Shown here in pieces: positions 62,938-64,000 of a stretch of DNA of 64,000 nucleotides. The DNA comes from Streptomyces sp. NBC_00620 (lineage in GTDB: Bacteria; Actinomycetota; Actinomycetes; Streptomycetales; Streptomycetaceae). The notes under the pieces are model-generated. The model worked only from the letters and a program-made list of their open reading frames with translations, was not told the origin of the DNA and made no database searches. Made by a program: the position numbers and the translations under genes. The DNA is taken from contig NZ_JAPENY010000001.1 in the NCBI RefSeq assembly GCF_026341825.1, positions 3,224,001 through 3,288,000 on the forward strand, given 5' to 3'. Every line of letters starts with the position of its first letter. Positions within the stretch are counted from its first letter, which is position 1.

Positions 62938-63864
62938 TCAGGCGACGATGGTGAACAGGCCGCTCTGGGAGCCGAGCTTGGTGAGTGACTTCGTGCCGGG
63001 GATGCCGTTGGCGTCGTCGCCGGTGTAGCCGAGGTGGCGCTGCCACTTGGCGTAGGCGGCGATGGTCTTCGAGCCGAAGGAGCCGTCGCCCGCGTAGGTC
63101 TTGGCGAGGTAGCCGAGCTTGACCAGGGCGGCCTCGGTGAGGTTCGTGCCCGTCATGTACGTGACGTGGCCCTGCTTCGCCCGGGGGTCGGTCCTGGCCG
63201 CTGTGATGAGGAGGGAGAGGTCGACGCGCGGCTTCGACGGCTTGGGCGGTTCCGGGATCCAGCCTCCGTCGGGCTCCGTTGCCAGCTGCTTCCTCACATC
63301 GGCGCGGAAGTCGTCCATGTCGAAGCTGGGGTCGATCTTGCCGGGCTGGACCTCCTTGTGCCCGGCGATCGACTTCTCGGACCAGCCGTGGGCCCGGCAC
63401 AGGGCAGCGGCCCACAGGACCGCGTTGCGGTACTGCGCGTCCGGATAGGGGTCCTTGCCGTTGCCGCGGTTCTCGATCTCCAGGCCGTACAGCGCGTCAT
63501 TGCCGTCGGCATTGGCCTGGTTGTCCTTCGGTAGCGGGGAGTCCTCGTCGTGAAGTGCCTTGAGGACGTCGAGGTCGACGGACCCGGCATGGTTCGCGCG
63601 GCCGGCACTCAGCAGCCACAAGCCATCGGTCTTGCCCAGCCAGGCGTGGCACAGCGGGCCGGGTAGGTCGGACCTGCCTTTGAAGCAGAGCTCCCTGTCG
63701 TCGTGCCCCGCCGTGTGGTGGATCAGCACACCGACCACGGGCCCGAACTTCTTACCCGTCGCCGCATCCCGGCTGTGAGTCTTCCAGCCCGCGTGCTCGC
63801 GAACAGTGAGGCCTTCGGCCTCGAGCGCGGCGAGGGTCTCAAAGGCGGTCAGAGGTGTCGCCAT
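62938..63864 (-). CDS. Phage endolysin: N-acetylmuramoyl-L-alanine amidase
   Basis: A 308-residue enzyme. The N-terminal amidase_2/PGRP domain has zinc ligands in VLIHHTAGHDD and IAGHKEVQPGK, and cuts the amide between muramic acid and stem peptide. A Pro-rich linker leads to a C-terminal peptidoglycan-binding-like region (FGSKTIAAYAKWQRHLGY). No signal peptide is present, so export needs the holin. The ATG at 63864 overlaps the upstream stop (TGATG). Confidence 0.88.
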   Translation of the reverse strand: MATPLTAFETLAALEAEGLTVREHAGWKTHSRDAATGKKFGPVVGVLIHHTAGHDDRELCFKGRSDLPGPLCHAWLGKTDGLWLLSAGRANHAGSVDLDVLKALHDEDSPLPKDNQANADGNDALYGLEIENRGNGKDPYPDAQYRNAVLWAAALCRAHGWSEKSIAGHKEVQPGKIDPSFDMDDFRADVRKQLATEPDGGWIPEPPKPSKPRVDLSLLITAARTDPRAKQGHVTYMTGTNLTEAALVKLGYLAKTYAGDGSFGSKTIAAYAKWQRHLGYTGDDANGIPGTKSLTKLGSQSGLFTIVA

Positions 63865-64000
63865 CACACACGCTCCGGCCAGGACCAGGTGCCCGGCCCG
63901 TCGCCCTGCGGGATCGCGTGCTCGGTGTACGAGCCCTGCGCCCCGGGGGTCATGACGTGCAGGTGCACGGTGGTGTCGGCGTCGAGCGGCGGCACGTCGC
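63864..64000 (-). CDS. C-terminus of an upstream phage gene (partial)
   Basis: The last 44 residues of a frame open to the window edge (HLHVMTPGAQGSYTEHAIP ... WSWPERV). It precedes the endolysin with a one-base TGATG overlap. A minor tail or other structural protein is likely by position, but the fragment is too short to name. Confidence 0.55.
   Translation of the reverse strand, partial: DVPPLDADTTVHLHVMTPGAQGSYTEHAIPQGDGPGTWSWPERV

Larger units (their letters stand above)
58314..64000. mobile_element. Left end of an integrated prophage
   Basis: From the tRNA fragment to the window end the content changes. It holds small phage-type regulators, a chain of tiny overlapping genes, a GNAT gene, and a cassette of endolysin-type amidase, holin-like protein, coiled-coil membrane protein and collagen-like protein, headed by a partial gene that may be structural. 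No integrase is in view; it should be near the far end. The extent is unknown because the element leaves the window. Confidence 0.75.

Overview
The window is a 64 kb stretch of a Streptomyces chromosome. Evidence is the very high G+C content, strong third-position GC bias, purine-rich ribosome binding sites, GTG/TTG starts, and a gene order that closely follows (from memory, not searched) the S. coelicolor core region around SCO2794-SCO2839: cslA-glxA-cslZ, cdgA and the cebR-cebEFG-bglC cluster. Coordinates 1 to about 58.29 kb look like ordinary core chromosome. From 58.29 kb to the end is the left end of an integrated element, a prophage judging by its amidase, holin-like and tail-type genes, inserted in the 3' end of a tRNA gene that is most likely tRNA-His.

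Layout. 0-11 kb: a sortase fragment, a GAF/ANTAR regulator, the tip-glycan locus (GH6 lipoprotein cslZ, copper radical oxidase glxA, GT2 synthase cslA), then a secreted NlpC/P60 protein, an SPFH protein and an AA10 copper monooxygenase with two DasR-type operators. 11-17 kb: DUF3592 protein, acyl-CoA synthetase, a repeat-filled gap, a two-component system, M18 aminopeptidase. 17.4-26.3 kb: IclR regulator, an EhuBCDA-like ABC importer, DUF3830 protein, amidase, 2-hydroxyacid dehydrogenase and two Asp/Glu-racemase-like proteins, probably one uptake and catabolic unit for a small amide or amino-acid derivative. 26.6-32.2 kb: flavin oxidoreductase, c-di-GMP enzyme CdgA, M6-like protease, and a primase-like gene broken by a poly-G tract and running into a tRNA. 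32.5-38.2 kb: small protein, then a coupled helicase / unknown / Fe-S nuclease operon with a PAP2 gene upstream. 38.4-50 kb: phosphatase, XRE regulator with a divergent primase-like partner, methyltransferase-like protein, OmpR-type two-component system, TetR plus TetX-like monooxygenase, GH18 chitinase, membrane protein. 50.2-58.2 kb: cellobiose regulon (bglC, cebG, cebF, cebE, cebR), epoxide-hydrolase-like protein, small membrane protein. 58.3-64 kb: prophage end with regulators, a five-gene region of tiny overlapping genes, and a lysis cassette.

Several parts share a polysaccharide theme. CslA/GlxA/CslZ make and process a hyphal-tip glycan. The AA10 monooxygenase and the GH18 chitinase each have DasR-type sites, so both probably answer to GlcNAc/chitin status. 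CebEFG-BglC import and split cellobiose under CebR, whose operators are visible before cebE and at the bglC start codon. Three identical tRNA-Lys(CTT) genes, each with its own terminator, are spread over 24 kb on the minus strand. The most unusual items are (i) the split nuclease-helicase operon, (ii) a recurring pairing of an XRE-type regulator with a divergent small primase-like protein, seen once in the chromosome and once in the prophage where it heads a chain of tiny Cys-rich genes, and (iii) families of interspersed repeats, one of which sits in frame inside a gene.
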